NCBI RefSeq assembly: GCF_008630935.1
Contig: NZ_CP043908.1
Span: 62,001 to 126,000 of the forward strand
From: Thermodesulfobacterium sp. TA1
GTDB lineage: Bacteria; Desulfobacterota; Thermodesulfobacteria; Thermodesulfobacteriales; Thermodesulfobacteriaceae
Direction: 5' to 3'
DNA length: 64,000 nucleotides
Part shown: positions 18,359 through 26,584 of the stretch, piece after piece
Numbering within the stretch: the stretch's first letter is position 1
Layout of the letters: each line of letters begins with the position of its first letter
The notes under the pieces: generated by a model
Database searches by the model: none
Told to the model about the DNA's origin: nothing
Seen by the model: only the letters and a program-made list of their open reading frames with translations
Made by a program: the position numbers and the translations under genes

Positions 18359-18835
18359 TTGAGGGTCGGATTTAGCTTTGACCTACATCGATTGGTTGAG
18401 GGAAGGCCATTAAAACTCTGCGGAGTAGAAATACCTTTTGAAAAAGGACTTTTGGGACATTCAGACGGGGATGTAGGGCTTCACGCCTTGATAGATGCTA
18501 TGCTTTCTGCGGCCAATCTTCCTGACATAGGAACCCTTTTCCCTGATAAGGATCCGAGGTATAAAAACATAGACAGCTCTAAACTTTTAAAACAAGCCCT
18601 TTTAAGGGTAAAAGAACAGGGTTATGGTTTGCAGCAGATAGACCTTACCTTTGTTTGTGATCAGCCTAAACTAAGCCCATACTATGAGGCTATGAGAAAT
18701 CGTTTAGTTGAACTTACAGGAATTAGTCCCTTAGACATAGGGCTAAAGGCTAGGACTGCTGAAGGGTTTTTTTTAGGAGAAAATAAAGAAGCTATCGCGT
18801 GTTTTTGTTTAGTAGTGATGAAAAAGATTGATTAA
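18359..18835 (+). CDS. ispF: 2-C-methyl-D-erythritol 2,4-cyclodiphosphate synthase
   Basis: 158 residues, the normal IspF size. MRVGFSFDLHRLVEGRPLKLCGV has the DxH zinc ligands (Asp8, His10); GLLGHSDGDVGLHALIDAMLSAA holds the third ligand His and the substrate-binding loop; the C-terminus ends GLKARTAEGFFLGENKEAIACF. The enzyme cyclises CDP-ME-2-phosphate in the non-mevalonate isoprenoid pathway. The start is TTG at 18359; GGGGAGG at 18345-18351 is well placed and no ATG or GTG competes. It is divergent from the CARF nuclease and appears to be monocistronic. Confidence 0.95.
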   Translation: MRVGFSFDLHRLVEGRPLKLCGVEIPFEKGLLGHSDGDVGLHALIDAMLSAANLPDIGTLFPDKDPRYKNIDSSKLLKQALLRVKEQGYGLQQIDLTFVCDQPKLSPYYEAMRNRLVELTGISPLDIGLKARTAEGFFLGENKEAIACFCLVVMKKID

Positions 18836-18897
18836 ATTTTAAAAAAACAGTAATTAGACTTGTTTTTTTGTTTTTATGTGTTATTTTTAACGATTAA

Positions 18898-18951
18898 GAT
18901 AGAAGGATGAGGGTTTCAAGAGTCCAATCCTCTTGTCTTTCAACTTCTATC
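18898..18951 (+). promoter_or_regulatory. Structured 5' leader before slyD
   Basis: GATAGAAG (18898-18905) pairs with CTTCTATC (18944-18951), and inside it CAAGAG (18917-18922) pairs with CTCTTG (18930-18935). The nested hairpin lies 28 bp before the slyD ATG and upstream of an AGGAG at about 18968-18972. It could be an mRNA structure influencing stability or translation, or the terminator of ispF, although no long T run follows. Confidence 0.35.
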
Positions 18952-18979
18952 AATTTTTCAAAAAATAAGGAGTTTAGCT

Positions 18980-19444
18980 ATGCGTAAGGTTCAGTTAGGA
19001 GATGTAGTAAGCATCCATTGTGTAGGTCAGCTAAAAAACGGTGAGGTTTTTGAAAACACCTATGATGGTGAGCCGTTTATTTTCCAGGTGGGTTCTGCTG
19101 AGATTATTCCTGGACTTTCAGAAGCGGTGGTTGGTATGGAGGAGGGGGAAGAAAAAGAAGTGCTTATCCCTTCAGAAAAGGCTTTTGGACCAAAAGACGA
19201 AAACCTTGTTAGGTCTATTCCCAGGGAAGCCTTAAGTTTAGACGTAACCCCTGAACCAGGGTTAATGTTAAACCTTATCGTAGATACCCCTCAAGGAGAA
19301 ATGACTTTCCCGGCTACTATTTTAGAAGTTACTGAAGAAGAGATAGTTTTAGACTTAAACCCACCTTTAGCAGGAGAAGATTTAATCTTTAAAATCAAGT
19401 TAGAAAAAATCCTTACTCCAGACGAAGAAAACATCATCCTTTAA
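18980..19444 (+). CDS. slyD: FKBP-type peptidyl-prolyl isomerase, SlyD-like
   Basis: This 154-residue protein shows the SlyD order of an FKBP domain split by the insert-in-flap: VSIHCVGQLKNGEVFENTYD, PFIFQVGSAEIIPGLSEAVVGMEEGEEKEV, the IF insert with PEQAF-like SEKAFGPKDENLV, and a closing ILEVTEEEIVLDLNPPLAGEDL with the ΦDxNxPLAG motif. It catalyses proline isomerisation and has chaperone activity. The His/Cys-rich metal tail of E. coli SlyD is absent. A perfect-palindrome terminator lies 7 bp downstream. Confidence 0.92.
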   Translation: MRKVQLGDVVSIHCVGQLKNGEVFENTYDGEPFIFQVGSAEIIPGLSEAVVGMEEGEEKEVLIPSEKAFGPKDENLVRSIPREALSLDVTPEPGLMLNLIVDTPQGEMTFPATILEVTEEEIVLDLNPPLAGEDLIFKIKLEKILTPDEENIIL

Positions 19445-19450
19445 ACTACC

Positions 19451-19484
19451 TTAAGGCTCTGCCTTTTAAAAGGCAGAGCCTTAA
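19451..19484 (+). terminator. Terminator after slyD
   Basis: A perfect 34-bp palindrome, with arms TTAAGGCTCTGCCTTTT and its complement at 19451-19484, followed by TTTCTTTCT. It forms a 15-17-bp hairpin 7 bp after the slyD stop and separates it from the antiporter gene. Confidence 0.85.
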
Positions 19485-19513
19485 ATTTCTTTCTAACTTT
19501 TTTAAGATTTCAT

Positions 19514-19545
19514 TCTTTCTGTTTTTCTGTTTTTCTGTTTTTCTG
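19514..19545 (+). repeat. Tandem TTTTTCTG repeat in the antiporter promoter
   Basis: Three perfect 8-bp units TTTTTCTG (19522-19529, 19530-19537, 19538-19545) follow one degenerate copy (19514-19521). They directly abut the -10-like TATAAT and cover the -35/spacer region, so a change in unit number would alter promoter spacing. Confidence 0.75.
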
Positions 19546-19546
19546 T

Positions 19547-19552
19547 TATAAT
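19547..19552 (+). promoter_or_regulatory. -10 element of the Kef-like antiporter gene
   Basis: TATAAT sits 8 bp upstream of the ATG at 19561. Transcription would begin at about the start codon, so the mRNA is likely leaderless; there is no Shine-Dalgarno sequence in this gap. The -35 position falls inside the tandem repeat. Confidence 0.5.
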
Positions 19553-19560
19553 TTAAAATC

Positions 19561-21561
19561 ATGGAAAACTTGATTGAACTTTTAAGAAGTTTTTTGTTTA
19601 TCTTTGTAGTTTGTATCCCCACGGTTTTATTAGCCATCAGGCTTAACATATCTCCTATCATCGGATTTTTAATAGCAGGGGTTTTGATCGGTCCTTCTGG
19701 GGTAGGTCTTTTAAAAGACGCTCATCTAATAGAAACCTTAGCTGAAATGGGTGTTATTTTTTTAATGTTTACTATCGGTATTGAATTTTCAATAAAAAAA
19801 TTGATAGCCTATCGCAATGAAGTCCTTTTTACCGGATTTCTTCAGGTATCGTTTACCGTAGTTTTAATAGTAATTTTAAGCTTGGTTTTCCTAAAGATAC
19901 CTTTATCAAACGGAATTTTTTATGGATTTCTTGTGGCTATGAGCAGCACAGCTTTGGTCCTTAAGATGTTGATGGATAGGGGAGAAATAAACACTCCTTA
20001 CGGTCGTTCTGCCTTTGGGGTTTTAATTTTTCAAGATTTAGCTGTAGTATTTATCATACTTATTTTGCCTGTTCTGGCGGGTAAAGACGCTCATTTAGTT
20101 AGACTTTTATTTTCTATAGCTAAATCTTTTGGTCTTCTTATGTTTTTGTTTTTGGTAGCTTATTATGTGGTCCCTTATTTATTCCATCAGATAGTTAAGA
20201 CCAGAAGTCGTGAACTTTTTTTGATGACCATTTTAGCCCTTGTCTTGGGAACTGCTTTTTTTTCTTATAAACTAGGCCTTTCTCTTGCCTTAGGTGCATT
20301 TTTAGCCGGAATGGTGATTTCTGAATCAGACTATGCATACCAAAGTATTGCTGAAATCAAACCTTTAAAAGACCTACTTATGGCTATATTTTTTGTCTCA
20401 GTGGGGCTCTTGGTAAATCCTAAGTTTCTTTGGGAACACTTTTTAACCACCTTTTTGTTATTGGGTGCCATCCTTGTAGTTAAATTTTTGGGCATTTTTT
20501 TAGCAACCCTTTTGGTAAATAAAACCTTAAGGGTATCTCTTTTAACCACCTTTTATCTTTTACAGATAGGAGAGTTTTCTTTTGTTTTAGCCTTAGAAAG
20601 CAAAAAGTTTGGTCTTATCTCCGAGGAATTTTATCAAGTTTTTATCGGAGCTTCTATCGTTTCTTTATTTATAACCCCCTTTTGGATACAGTTCAGCCAC
20701 AATATAACCGACTTTATTTTATCCAGGGTTTCTCCTAAGCTTTATAGGCGTTATCAGAAAAGAAAGTCTCTTATAAAAGAGGATAAAACAATTTTTAAAG
20801 ACCACACGATAGTTGTAGGGTTTGGGGTAGCGGGTAAAAATGTCGTTTATGGTTTAAAATCCCTAAAAATCCCTTATGTAATCTTAGAGATGAACCCTAT
20901 TACAGTTAAAAAGTATAAACAAAAGGGAGAACCTATATATTTTGGAGATGCTACCAACAGAGAAATCCTCTTAAAATTTGGAATAAGAGAAGCTAAAGCT
21001 TTAGTCATTTCTATGAGCGATGTTATAGCTGCTCGTAAAATCGTTTCTATAGCCAGAAAGGAAAATCCTCAGCTTTATATCATCGTAAGAAGTAGGTTCG
21101 TAGCCGAAATAGAAGAATTAATAAAGTTAGGGGCTGATGAAGTAATCCCAGAAGAGTTTGAGGTATCTATAGAGATTTTTGCAAAGGTTTTAGAGACATA
21201 CAAGGTACCTCGAAATGTTATTTATGAGCTTTTAGATAATCTAAGAAGTAAACATTACAAAGCATTTAGAAGCATTCAGGATTTAAAGTTTGAAAACTTA
21301 GAGAACTTTGAGTTTTTAAAGGAAGTTAATACTCAAAACTTTTTGGTTAAAGAAAATAGCAGGTTAGTCGGAAAGTCTATAAAAGATATAGCCCTTAGGA
21401 CTAAAACAGGTGTTACCATTATCGCCATAAAAAGAGGTCTTGAGATCAAGGTAAACCCATCCCCAGAGGAAAGGATAGAAAAAGGGGACGTTTTAATATT
21501 GATAGGAAAAGAAGAGGATCTTAGTAAGGCATTAATTTACTTAAAAGAATTTGAAACTTAG
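19561..21561 (+). CDS. CPA2-type cation:proton antiporter with TrkA-N and TrkA-C domains (Kef-like)
   Basis: 666 residues. Residues about 5-385 form a dozen membrane helices with Kef/NhaA-type signatures (GFLIAGVLIGPSGVGLL, FLMFTIGIEFS, FGVLIFQDLAVVFIIL). A cytoplasmic RCK/TrkA-N domain follows at about 415-530, HTIVVGFGVAGKNV, with the GxGxxG dinucleotide-binding loop and FGDATNREIL, and a TrkA-C domain at about 590-666. Such proteins exchange K+ or Na+ for protons under nucleotide control. The promoter is unusual: a TATAAT directly before the ATG and an 8-bp tandem repeat upstream. It is followed 26 bp later by a second antiporter gene. Confidence 0.88.
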   Translation: MENLIELLRSFLFIFVVCIPTVLLAIRLNISPIIGFLIAGVLIGPSGVGLLKDAHLIETLAEMGVIFLMFTIGIEFSIKKLIAYRNEVLFTGFLQVSFTVVLIVILSLVFLKIPLSNGIFYGFLVAMSSTALVLKMLMDRGEINTPYGRSAFGVLIFQDLAVVFIILILPVLAGKDAHLVRLLFSIAKSFGLLMFLFLVAYYVVPYLFHQIVKTRSRELFLMTILALVLGTAFFSYKLGLSLALGAFLAGMVISESDYAYQSIAEIKPLKDLLMAIFFVSVGLLVNPKFLWEHFLTTFLLLGAILVVKFLGIFLATLLVNKTLRVSLLTTFYLLQIGEFSFVLALESKKFGLISEEFYQVFIGASIVSLFITPFWIQFSHNITDFILSRVSPKLYRRYQKRKSLIKEDKTIFKDHTIVVGFGVAGKNVVYGLKSLKIPYVILEMNPITVKKYKQKGEPIYFGDATNREILLKFGIREAKALVISMSDVIAARKIVSIARKENPQLYIIVRSRFVAEIEELIKLGADEVIPEEFEVSIEIFAKVLETYKVPRNVIYELLDNLRSKHYKAFRSIQDLKFENLENFEFLKEVNTQNFLVKENSRLVGKSIKDIALRTKTGVTIIAIKRGLEIKVNPSPEERIEKGDVLILIGKEEDLSKALIYLKEFET

Positions 21562-21587
21562 TTTTTATGTGTAGGAGGTTTCTGTAG

Positions 21588-22796
21588 ATGGAAGGGATAG
21601 AGGTTCATACTTTATTTTTATATATTGGCATTATACTCCTTTTGGCGAGGTTAACAGGGGATGTTTTTGCAAAGTTTGGTATCCCCTCAGTTATAGGAGA
21701 AATCTTAGTAGGGGTGTTTCTTGGGCAAAGCCTTTTGGGGTTAGTTCCTGTTAATAAGGCAATTCAAATTTTGGCAGAGCTTGGGATAATCTTTTTATTG
21801 TTCCACATAGGATTAGAAGCAGACCTAAAACAACTAAAAAAAGTAGGCCTCTGGGCTTTAGGGGTGGCTTTTGTCGGGGCATTTTTCCCTTTATTGTTTG
21901 GTATTTTTATTTCTTTTTATGTATTGAAACTAAACTTAATAACCAGTCTTTTTATAGGAGGTACCCTTACAGCTACCAGTATAGGAATAACCGTAAGGGT
22001 GCTTGAAGATTTAGGAAAATTAAACGAAAGGTTTGCCCAAATAGTTTTAGGGGCAGCGGTGCTTGATGACATTTTTGGAGTAGTATTACTTTCTGTGCTT
22101 TTTGAGTTTGCTAAAACCCAGACGATTGAAATAACACATACGATTTGGTTTGTGATTTACATTGGCACTTTTTTTCTTGTAGCCCCGATTTTAGGGAAAA
22201 TTTTTGCTTATTTTATATCTTTTGTAGCTAAAAGGTTGGCTACCTTTGATTTTGTACCGCCTGTAGTAGTAGCCTTGATGCTTTTTTTTGCTTATGCTGC
22301 CCATCAGATAGGTTCTCCGGAAATTTTAGGTGCTTTTACTGCAGGGATAGCTTTTTCTCGTAGGTTTACCATACCTTTTGCTATGAGCTTGCAAACAGAC
22401 AAAGAAATTATCCATAGGATAGAAGAAGCCCTTAATCCGTTGATTTGGGTGTTTACTCCCATCTTTTTTGTTTATATAGGGCTCCAACTTAATCTAAAGG
22501 TTATAGACTTTTTATCTCCTACCTTCTGGTTTTTAGGAATAGCTCTTTCAGTAATAGCAATTTTAACAAAGTTGGTGGTAGGGCTGGTAGTGAAGGGAGA
22601 TCTTAAAGAGCGCTTAAGCGTAGGTCTTTCTATGGTACCAAGGGGTGAGGTAGGACTTATCTTTGCTGAATTTGGAAGAATGAGCGGAGTTTTTGATGAG
22701 ATGCTCTATGCAGTGATAGTGTTTGTTGTTGCGATAACCACCTTTCTTCCTCCTCTACTACTTAAGGTTATTTGGAAACAACCTCAAAATTCTTAA
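21588..22796 (+). CDS. CPA2-family Na+(K+)/H+ antiporter, membrane domain only
   Basis: 402 residues, nearly all transmembrane (about 12-13 helices). Signatures are VIGEILVGVFLGQSLLGLV, LAELGIIFLLFHIGLEADL, VLGAAVLDDIFGVVLLSVL (the ion-binding DD pair) and LSVGLSMVPRGEVGLIFAEFG near the end. It lacks the TrkA domains of its upstream paralogue. A strong TAGGAGG precedes the ATG. The pair is probably co-transcribed, and together may maintain cytoplasmic pH and cation balance. Confidence 0.88.
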   Translation: MEGIEVHTLFLYIGIILLLARLTGDVFAKFGIPSVIGEILVGVFLGQSLLGLVPVNKAIQILAELGIIFLLFHIGLEADLKQLKKVGLWALGVAFVGAFFPLLFGIFISFYVLKLNLITSLFIGGTLTATSIGITVRVLEDLGKLNERFAQIVLGAAVLDDIFGVVLLSVLFEFAKTQTIEITHTIWFVIYIGTFFLVAPILGKIFAYFISFVAKRLATFDFVPPVVVALMLFFAYAAHQIGSPEILGAFTAGIAFSRRFTIPFAMSLQTDKEIIHRIEEALNPLIWVFTPIFFVYIGLQLNLKVIDFLSPTFWFLGIALSVIAILTKLVVGLVVKGDLKERLSVGLSMVPRGEVGLIFAEFGRMSGVFDEMLYAVIVFVVAITTFLPPLLLKVIWKQPQNS

Positions 22797-22823
22797 AACT
22801 TAACCTTTTTTGAAAATAAAGAA

Positions 22824-22852
22824 CTGGCATTTACTCAAAATTATTGTATTAT
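22824..22852 (+). promoter_or_regulatory. Putative queH promoter, probably leaderless
   Basis: CTGGCA (22824-22829) and TATTAT (22847-22852) are separated by 17 bp, near-consensus spacing. The predicted start of transcription coincides with the ATG at 22859, and no ribosome-binding site precedes it. Confidence 0.5.
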
Positions 22853-22858
22853 TTACTT

Positions 22859-23434
22859 ATGATATTAATACATGTTTGCTGTGGTCCTTGTCTACTTTAC
22901 CCGTTAGCTTGGTTTAGAGAAAGAGGAATAGAGGTAGTAGGCTATTTTTATAATCCTAACATTCATCCTTATCGAGAGTTTAAGGCAAGGATAAAAGCTT
23001 TAGAAGAGGTAGAAGCTTTAAAGGGGTTAAACATCCTTTGGGATAAGAACTATGGTCTCAGATGGTTTATTAAAGAAACTTTGATGGTTTGGGAAAATCC
23101 TCAAAAAAGATGTGAGCGTTGCTATGTAGTTCGCCTTAAACAAACGGTAAAAAAAGCCTTAGAGCTAAAGGCAGAGGCCTTTACTACTACCTTACTTTAT
23201 AGTATTTATCAGAGACACAACCTTATAAGGGAGATAGCCGAAGACCTAAGCCATAAATACAAGATACCCTTTTTTTATGAGGACTTTAGGAAGGGATACC
23301 AACTTGGCCAGCAAGAGGCTTTAAACATCGGGATTTACAGACAGGCTTATTGTGGATGTGTTTTTAGTGAAGAAGAAAGATATTCTAAAACACGAAAAAA
23401 AGAGTTAAACAAATCTCTAAAAAAGGAGGAATAG
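22859..23434 (+). CDS. queH: Epoxyqueuosine reductase QueH
   Basis: About 191 residues of the QueH (DUF208) family. It begins MILIHVCCGPCLLYPL with the adjacent Cys pair; YFYNPNIHPYREF, RCERCYVVRL and YCGCVFSEEE supply the remaining Cys ligands for the iron-sulfur and mononuclear iron sites. QueH reduces epoxyqueuosine to queuosine in tRNA and is a non-orthologous replacement of QueG. I prefer the ATG at 22859 over an in-frame TTG at 22844, because the TTG lies inside the promoter and the family normally starts just before the HVCCGPC motif. Confidence 0.92.
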   Translation: MILIHVCCGPCLLYPLAWFRERGIEVVGYFYNPNIHPYREFKARIKALEEVEALKGLNILWDKNYGLRWFIKETLMVWENPQKRCERCYVVRLKQTVKKALELKAEAFTTTLLYSIYQRHNLIREIAEDLSHKYKIPFFYEDFRKGYQLGQQEALNIGIYRQAYCGCVFSEEERYSKTRKKELNKSLKKEE

Positions 23435-23438
23435 ACCT

Positions 23439-23798
23439 ATGGTTTTTAGGGATTATCAGGCCTATTTACAAAAAAAAGAAGAACTTACTCAAAAATTATT
23501 GGGGAAAATCGGTTGTATCGTTGAGTTTAACGGGTTTGTAAGAGAATATGACTTAAAAGAAGGAAAGGTTGTGCCTGCAGAAGGATTACATATTAAAGAA
23601 GAGGTTTTTAACCATCTGGAAGACATAAGAAAGGAAACCATAGAAAGGTTTGGTCTGATAGAGGCGATCATTTATCATAATCAAGGGTTTTTAAAGGTTG
23701 GAGATAGGGTGACAGGGTTTGCTATCTTTGCAAAACATAGACATGAAGCCTTTGAGGCTTTAGAGCATTTAATAACAGAAATCAAGAAATACCATTAG
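23439..23798 (+). CDS. moaE: Molybdopterin synthase catalytic subunit
   Basis: 119 residues with the MoaE pattern: GCIVEFNGFVREYD, IEAIIYHNQGFLKVGDRV, and FAIFAKHRHEAFEALEHLITEIKK, where the HRHEAF segment and the terminal Lys lie in the active site. MoaE inserts sulfur carried by MoaD into cyclic pyranopterin monophosphate. The C-terminus stops right after KKYH, a little shorter than many MoaE proteins. AAGGAGGAA precedes the ATG. No moaD is adjacent; moeA is 9.5 kb away. Confidence 0.88.
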   Translation: MVFRDYQAYLQKKEELTQKLLGKIGCIVEFNGFVREYDLKEGKVVPAEGLHIKEEVFNHLEDIRKETIERFGLIEAIIYHNQGFLKVGDRVTGFAIFAKHRHEAFEALEHLITEIKKYH

Positions 23799-23805
23799 GG
23801 TTTTT

Positions 23806-24435
23806 ATGAGTAAGAACCCTTGGTTTGACAGCTGGGCTAAAAAGGCAAAAGAGGCAGGATATCCTGCCCGTTCGGTGTATAAACTGATGGAAATTCAGGA
23901 GTTTTATCATCTGGTTAAAAAAGGAGACAAGGTGCTTGATTTAGGGGCTGCTCCAGGGTCTTGGTCAAAATACCTTTGTAAGCTGGTAGGGAAAGAAGGA
24001 AAGGTAGTAGGGGTTGATTTACAAGAGATAAAAATAAACTTTCCTAATTTTTATTTTTTACAAAAAGATGTTTTTGAATTAACCAAGCAGGACTTTTTAG
24101 CCTTAGGGATAGAAGAATTTGAAGTAGTAGTTAGTGATATGGCACCTAAAACCACCGGAGATAAATTTGGAGACCATGTAAGGTCTGTAAGCTTGGTAGA
24201 AAGGGCCTTAGAGTTAGTTTTAGTGGTTTTGAAACCTGGTGGGCACTTTGTAGCTAAGGTTTTTGAAGGACAGAAGTTGCCTCAATTGAAAAAACAAATT
24301 GAAAAATGTTTTAAAAGTGTTAAACTTTTTAAACCCAAGAGCTCAAGAAAAGAAAGCAGAGAGATGTTTATCATAGCCCAAAACTTTAAAACCAAGACCA
24401 AACCGAGGTTAGATGAAGATTTTACACAGTTCTGA
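23806..24435 (+). CDS. rlmE: 23S rRNA 2'-O-ribose methyltransferase RlmE (FtsJ/RrmJ)
   Basis: 209 residues. Starting NPWFDSWAKKAKEAGYPARSVYKLMEIQ, it has the catalytic Lys of RlmE, the SAM-binding VLDLGAAPGSWSKYL, the catalytic Asp in VVSDMAPKTTGD, and the third tetrad residue in GGHFVAKVFEGQ. It methylates U2552 of 23S rRNA, a late step of large-subunit assembly. The gene overlaps sbcD by 23 bp. Confidence 0.95.
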   Translation: MSKNPWFDSWAKKAKEAGYPARSVYKLMEIQEFYHLVKKGDKVLDLGAAPGSWSKYLCKLVGKEGKVVGVDLQEIKINFPNFYFLQKDVFELTKQDFLALGIEEFEVVVSDMAPKTTGDKFGDHVRSVSLVERALELVLVVLKPGGHFVAKVFEGQKLPQLKKQIEKCFKSVKLFKPKSSRKESREMFIIAQNFKTKTKPRLDEDFTQF

Positions 24436-25603
24436 TTGGCATTTAGGTAAAACCATCGCTAATAAAAAATTAATAGACTATCAACTTTCCTTTTTTGAGA
24501 AAGAGTTTATCCCACTTATCAAGGAGTTAACTCCTGACCTTCTTATAGTTTCAGGTGATATAGTAGATAAGCCTAATCCTGATTATGAGACTTTAAAAGG
24601 GTACAAAGAAGTCCTTCACATGATAGCCTCAACCGGGGTTCCTACCCTTTTTATCTTAGGCAACCATGATTCTAAACGAATTAGCCTTTTTAAAGAATTT
24701 TTAGAGCTTGGTAGAATTTATTTAGTGGATGATCTATCTTTTTTTCTTAAACCTTTTGTCTGGGAAACCTCTGAGGAAAAGGTTTATTTTTATGTAATGC
24801 CTTATCTTTCGGTATTTGAGCTGATATCTAAGGTTAAAGAAATCTTTCCTAAGGAAACCTCAAAGCTTTTAGAAGAAAAAAGCCAGGTCTTTACTTTAGA
24901 CCTCTTAAGTTTACTTTTTTCAAAATTAGAGTTAACAAAGCCTGCTGTTTTCGTAGGGCATTTAGCAGTAGACAGTGCTGTTTTTTCAGGAGAAGAGGTA
25001 TCTAAAAGTAGATGGCAACTAACCTTAGGAAACGAAGAGGTTTTACCTACAAATCTTTTAAGCAGGTTTGACCTTAGTCTTCTTGGTCATCTTCATAGGC
25101 TTCAGTCTCCTGCACCTAAGGTGCTTTATTCGGGATCACCACTTCCTTATAGTTTTGAAGAGGCCGGTTATCAAAAAGGGATTTGGTTTATTAAGTTTGA
25201 AAAAGAAAATTTTACAGCAGAACCTTATTTTTTAGACCCTCCATACAGATTAAAAACCTATGAAGGATATTTTAAAGACCTTATGCTTAAGAGAGATGAA
25301 AGTTTTGTGCGGGTGGTCTTAAAGGATGAAACCCCGGTTCCTCATCCTTACGAAAGGTTAAGAAAGGTTTTTCCTAACCTTATTGAGCTTAGGTATGAAA
25401 AACCTGTCGAGCCTCAAGAAAAGGACTTCAGTCTTTTGGATGTTAATAACTGGGCTTTGGATAAAGGGCATGCTTTAGACGAGAAAGAGCTTTTTCGTAA
25501 GTTTTATAGGTTTGTAGAGGGTAAAGAGGTAGAGGCTTATCTTTTTGAGGCTTTTGTTGGTTATTTAAAAGAATTTGCAGAAAATCAGGAGAAAAAACTA
25601 TGA
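24413..25603 (+). CDS. sbcD: Nuclease subunit SbcD (Mre11-like)
   Basis: A 396-residue metallophosphoesterase beginning MKILHSSDWHLGKT (DxH), followed by LLIVSGDIVDKPNPDYETL (GD), FILGNHDSKR (GNHD), VFVGHLAVDSA and LSLLGHLHRLQ (GHxH), all the expected metal ligands. SbcD pairs with the SbcC ATPase to open and cleave DNA ends and hairpins. No sbcC lies downstream; instead a tiny membrane-protein gene overlaps the stop by 4 bp. The start overlaps the rlmE gene by 23 bp. Confidence 0.92.
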   Translation: MKILHSSDWHLGKTIANKKLIDYQLSFFEKEFIPLIKELTPDLLIVSGDIVDKPNPDYETLKGYKEVLHMIASTGVPTLFILGNHDSKRISLFKEFLELGRIYLVDDLSFFLKPFVWETSEEKVYFYVMPYLSVFELISKVKEIFPKETSKLLEEKSQVFTLDLLSLLFSKLELTKPAVFVGHLAVDSAVFSGEEVSKSRWQLTLGNEEVLPTNLLSRFDLSLLGHLHRLQSPAPKVLYSGSPLPYSFEEAGYQKGIWFIKFEKENFTAEPYFLDPPYRLKTYEGYFKDLMLKRDESFVRVVLKDETPVPHPYERLRKVFPNLIELRYEKPVEPQEKDFSLLDVNNWALDKGHALDEKELFRKFYRFVEGKEVEAYLFEAFVGYLKEFAENQEKKL

Positions 25604-25692
25604 GTTTAGAAGGGATTTTGGTTTTGTTAGGGATAGTAGTTGTATGGTTGGTTTTGATCAAGGTATTACCTAATTTGGGAATACATGGATGA
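25600..25692 (+). CDS. Small single-pass membrane protein (30 residues)
   Basis: An ATG overlapping the sbcD stop (ATGA) opens a 30-codon frame encoding MSLEGILVLLGIVVVWLVLI followed by KVLPNLGIHG. Nearly the whole protein is one membrane helix, with a short polar tail. The overlap, an upstream AGGAG at about 25587-25591 and a nonrandom hydrophobic composition favour a real gene. I know no family. A hairpin TTCCTCC-AGAA-GGAGGAA at 25703-25720 follows, before the dapB ribosome-binding site. Confidence 0.5.
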   Translation: MSLEGILVLLGIVVVWLVLIKVLPNLGIHG

Positions 25693-25756
25693 CAAATTCC
25701 CTTTCCTCCAGAAGGAGGAAATAAAAACCATAAAAATCACAAAAAGGAGGGACAAA

Positions 25757-26569
25757 ATGCCGGTAAAAGCGATAGTAGCAGGTGCTGCAGGTAGGATGGG
25801 GAAAACGATTATCAACCTTATTTTTAATAATCCTGAGATAGACTTGGTAGGAGCTTTTGAACATCCTGAACATCCTGCGGTAGGAAAAGATGTGGGAGAG
25901 GTTGTAGGTTTGCCTAAAACAGGGATTGTTTTAGAAGGTTCTTTAGAAAAGGTAATAGAAAAAGGGGATGTTATTATAGATTTTACTTTTCATAAGGCCT
26001 CTTTAGAACACATAAGGCTAAACGCTAAATACAAAAAGGCTTATGTGCTTGGGACTACCGGTTTTAGCAAAGAGGAGCTTGAAGAAATCCATAGCTTAGC
26101 TAAGGAAAACTTTCCTTTAGTCCAAGATTACAACATGAGTATGGGGGTCAATCTTCTTTGTAAGTTAGTAGAGATAACCGCCAAGGTATTTGCCGAAGGT
26201 TATGACATAGAAATCATAGAGGCCCATCATAGGATGAAAAAAGACGCACCCAGTGGGACGGCTTTAAAGCTGGCTAACGTAATAGCTCAGGCTTTAGGAA
26301 GAACTGAAAAAGACTATCGGTTTTGTAGAGAAGGGATTATCGGAGAAAGGCCAGCTAAGGAAATTGGAATCCAGACTATAAGAGGAGGAGACATCGTAGG
26401 AGAACACACGGTCCTTTTTGCTGGTATAGGAGAGAGGATAGAGCTTACCCATAAAGCAAGTTCAAGGGAAACCTTTGCCAGAGGAGCTATCAAAGCGGCC
26501 ATCTGGGTGGTAGGAAAAACCCCTGGGGTTTATGGTATGCAAGACGTGCTTGGGCTAAAAAATCTTTAA
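25757..26569 (+). CDS. dapB: 4-hydroxy-tetrahydrodipicolinate reductase
   Basis: 270 residues. VKAIVAGAAGRMGKTII is the N-terminal nucleotide-binding loop, VIIDFTFHKASLEH and YVLGTTGFSKEEL match the family, EIIEAHHRMKKDAPSGTAL is the catalytic HHxxKxDxPSGTA signature, and the C-terminus has GERIELTHKASSRETFARGA. It catalyses the DapB step of lysine and diaminopimelate synthesis. An earlier ATG at 25685 is in frame, but AAGGAGG at 25744-25750 points to the ATG at 25757, where the family normally begins. Confidence 0.96.
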   Translation: MPVKAIVAGAAGRMGKTIINLIFNNPEIDLVGAFEHPEHPAVGKDVGEVVGLPKTGIVLEGSLEKVIEKGDVIIDFTFHKASLEHIRLNAKYKKAYVLGTTGFSKEELEEIHSLAKENFPLVQDYNMSMGVNLLCKLVEITAKVFAEGYDIEIIEAHHRMKKDAPSGTALKLANVIAQALGRTEKDYRFCREGIIGERPAKEIGIQTIRGGDIVGEHTVLFAGIGERIELTHKASSRETFARGAIKAAIWVVGKTPGVYGMQDVLGLKNL

Positions 26570-26584
26570 AAGGAATAAAAGGCT

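Noticed and set aside
25703-25720. TTCCTCC-AGAA-GGAGGAA hairpin before dapB as a terminator or riboswitch
   Set aside because: The stem is only 7 bp with no T tail and no conserved lysine-riboswitch elements; it may only mask a spurious GGAGG.
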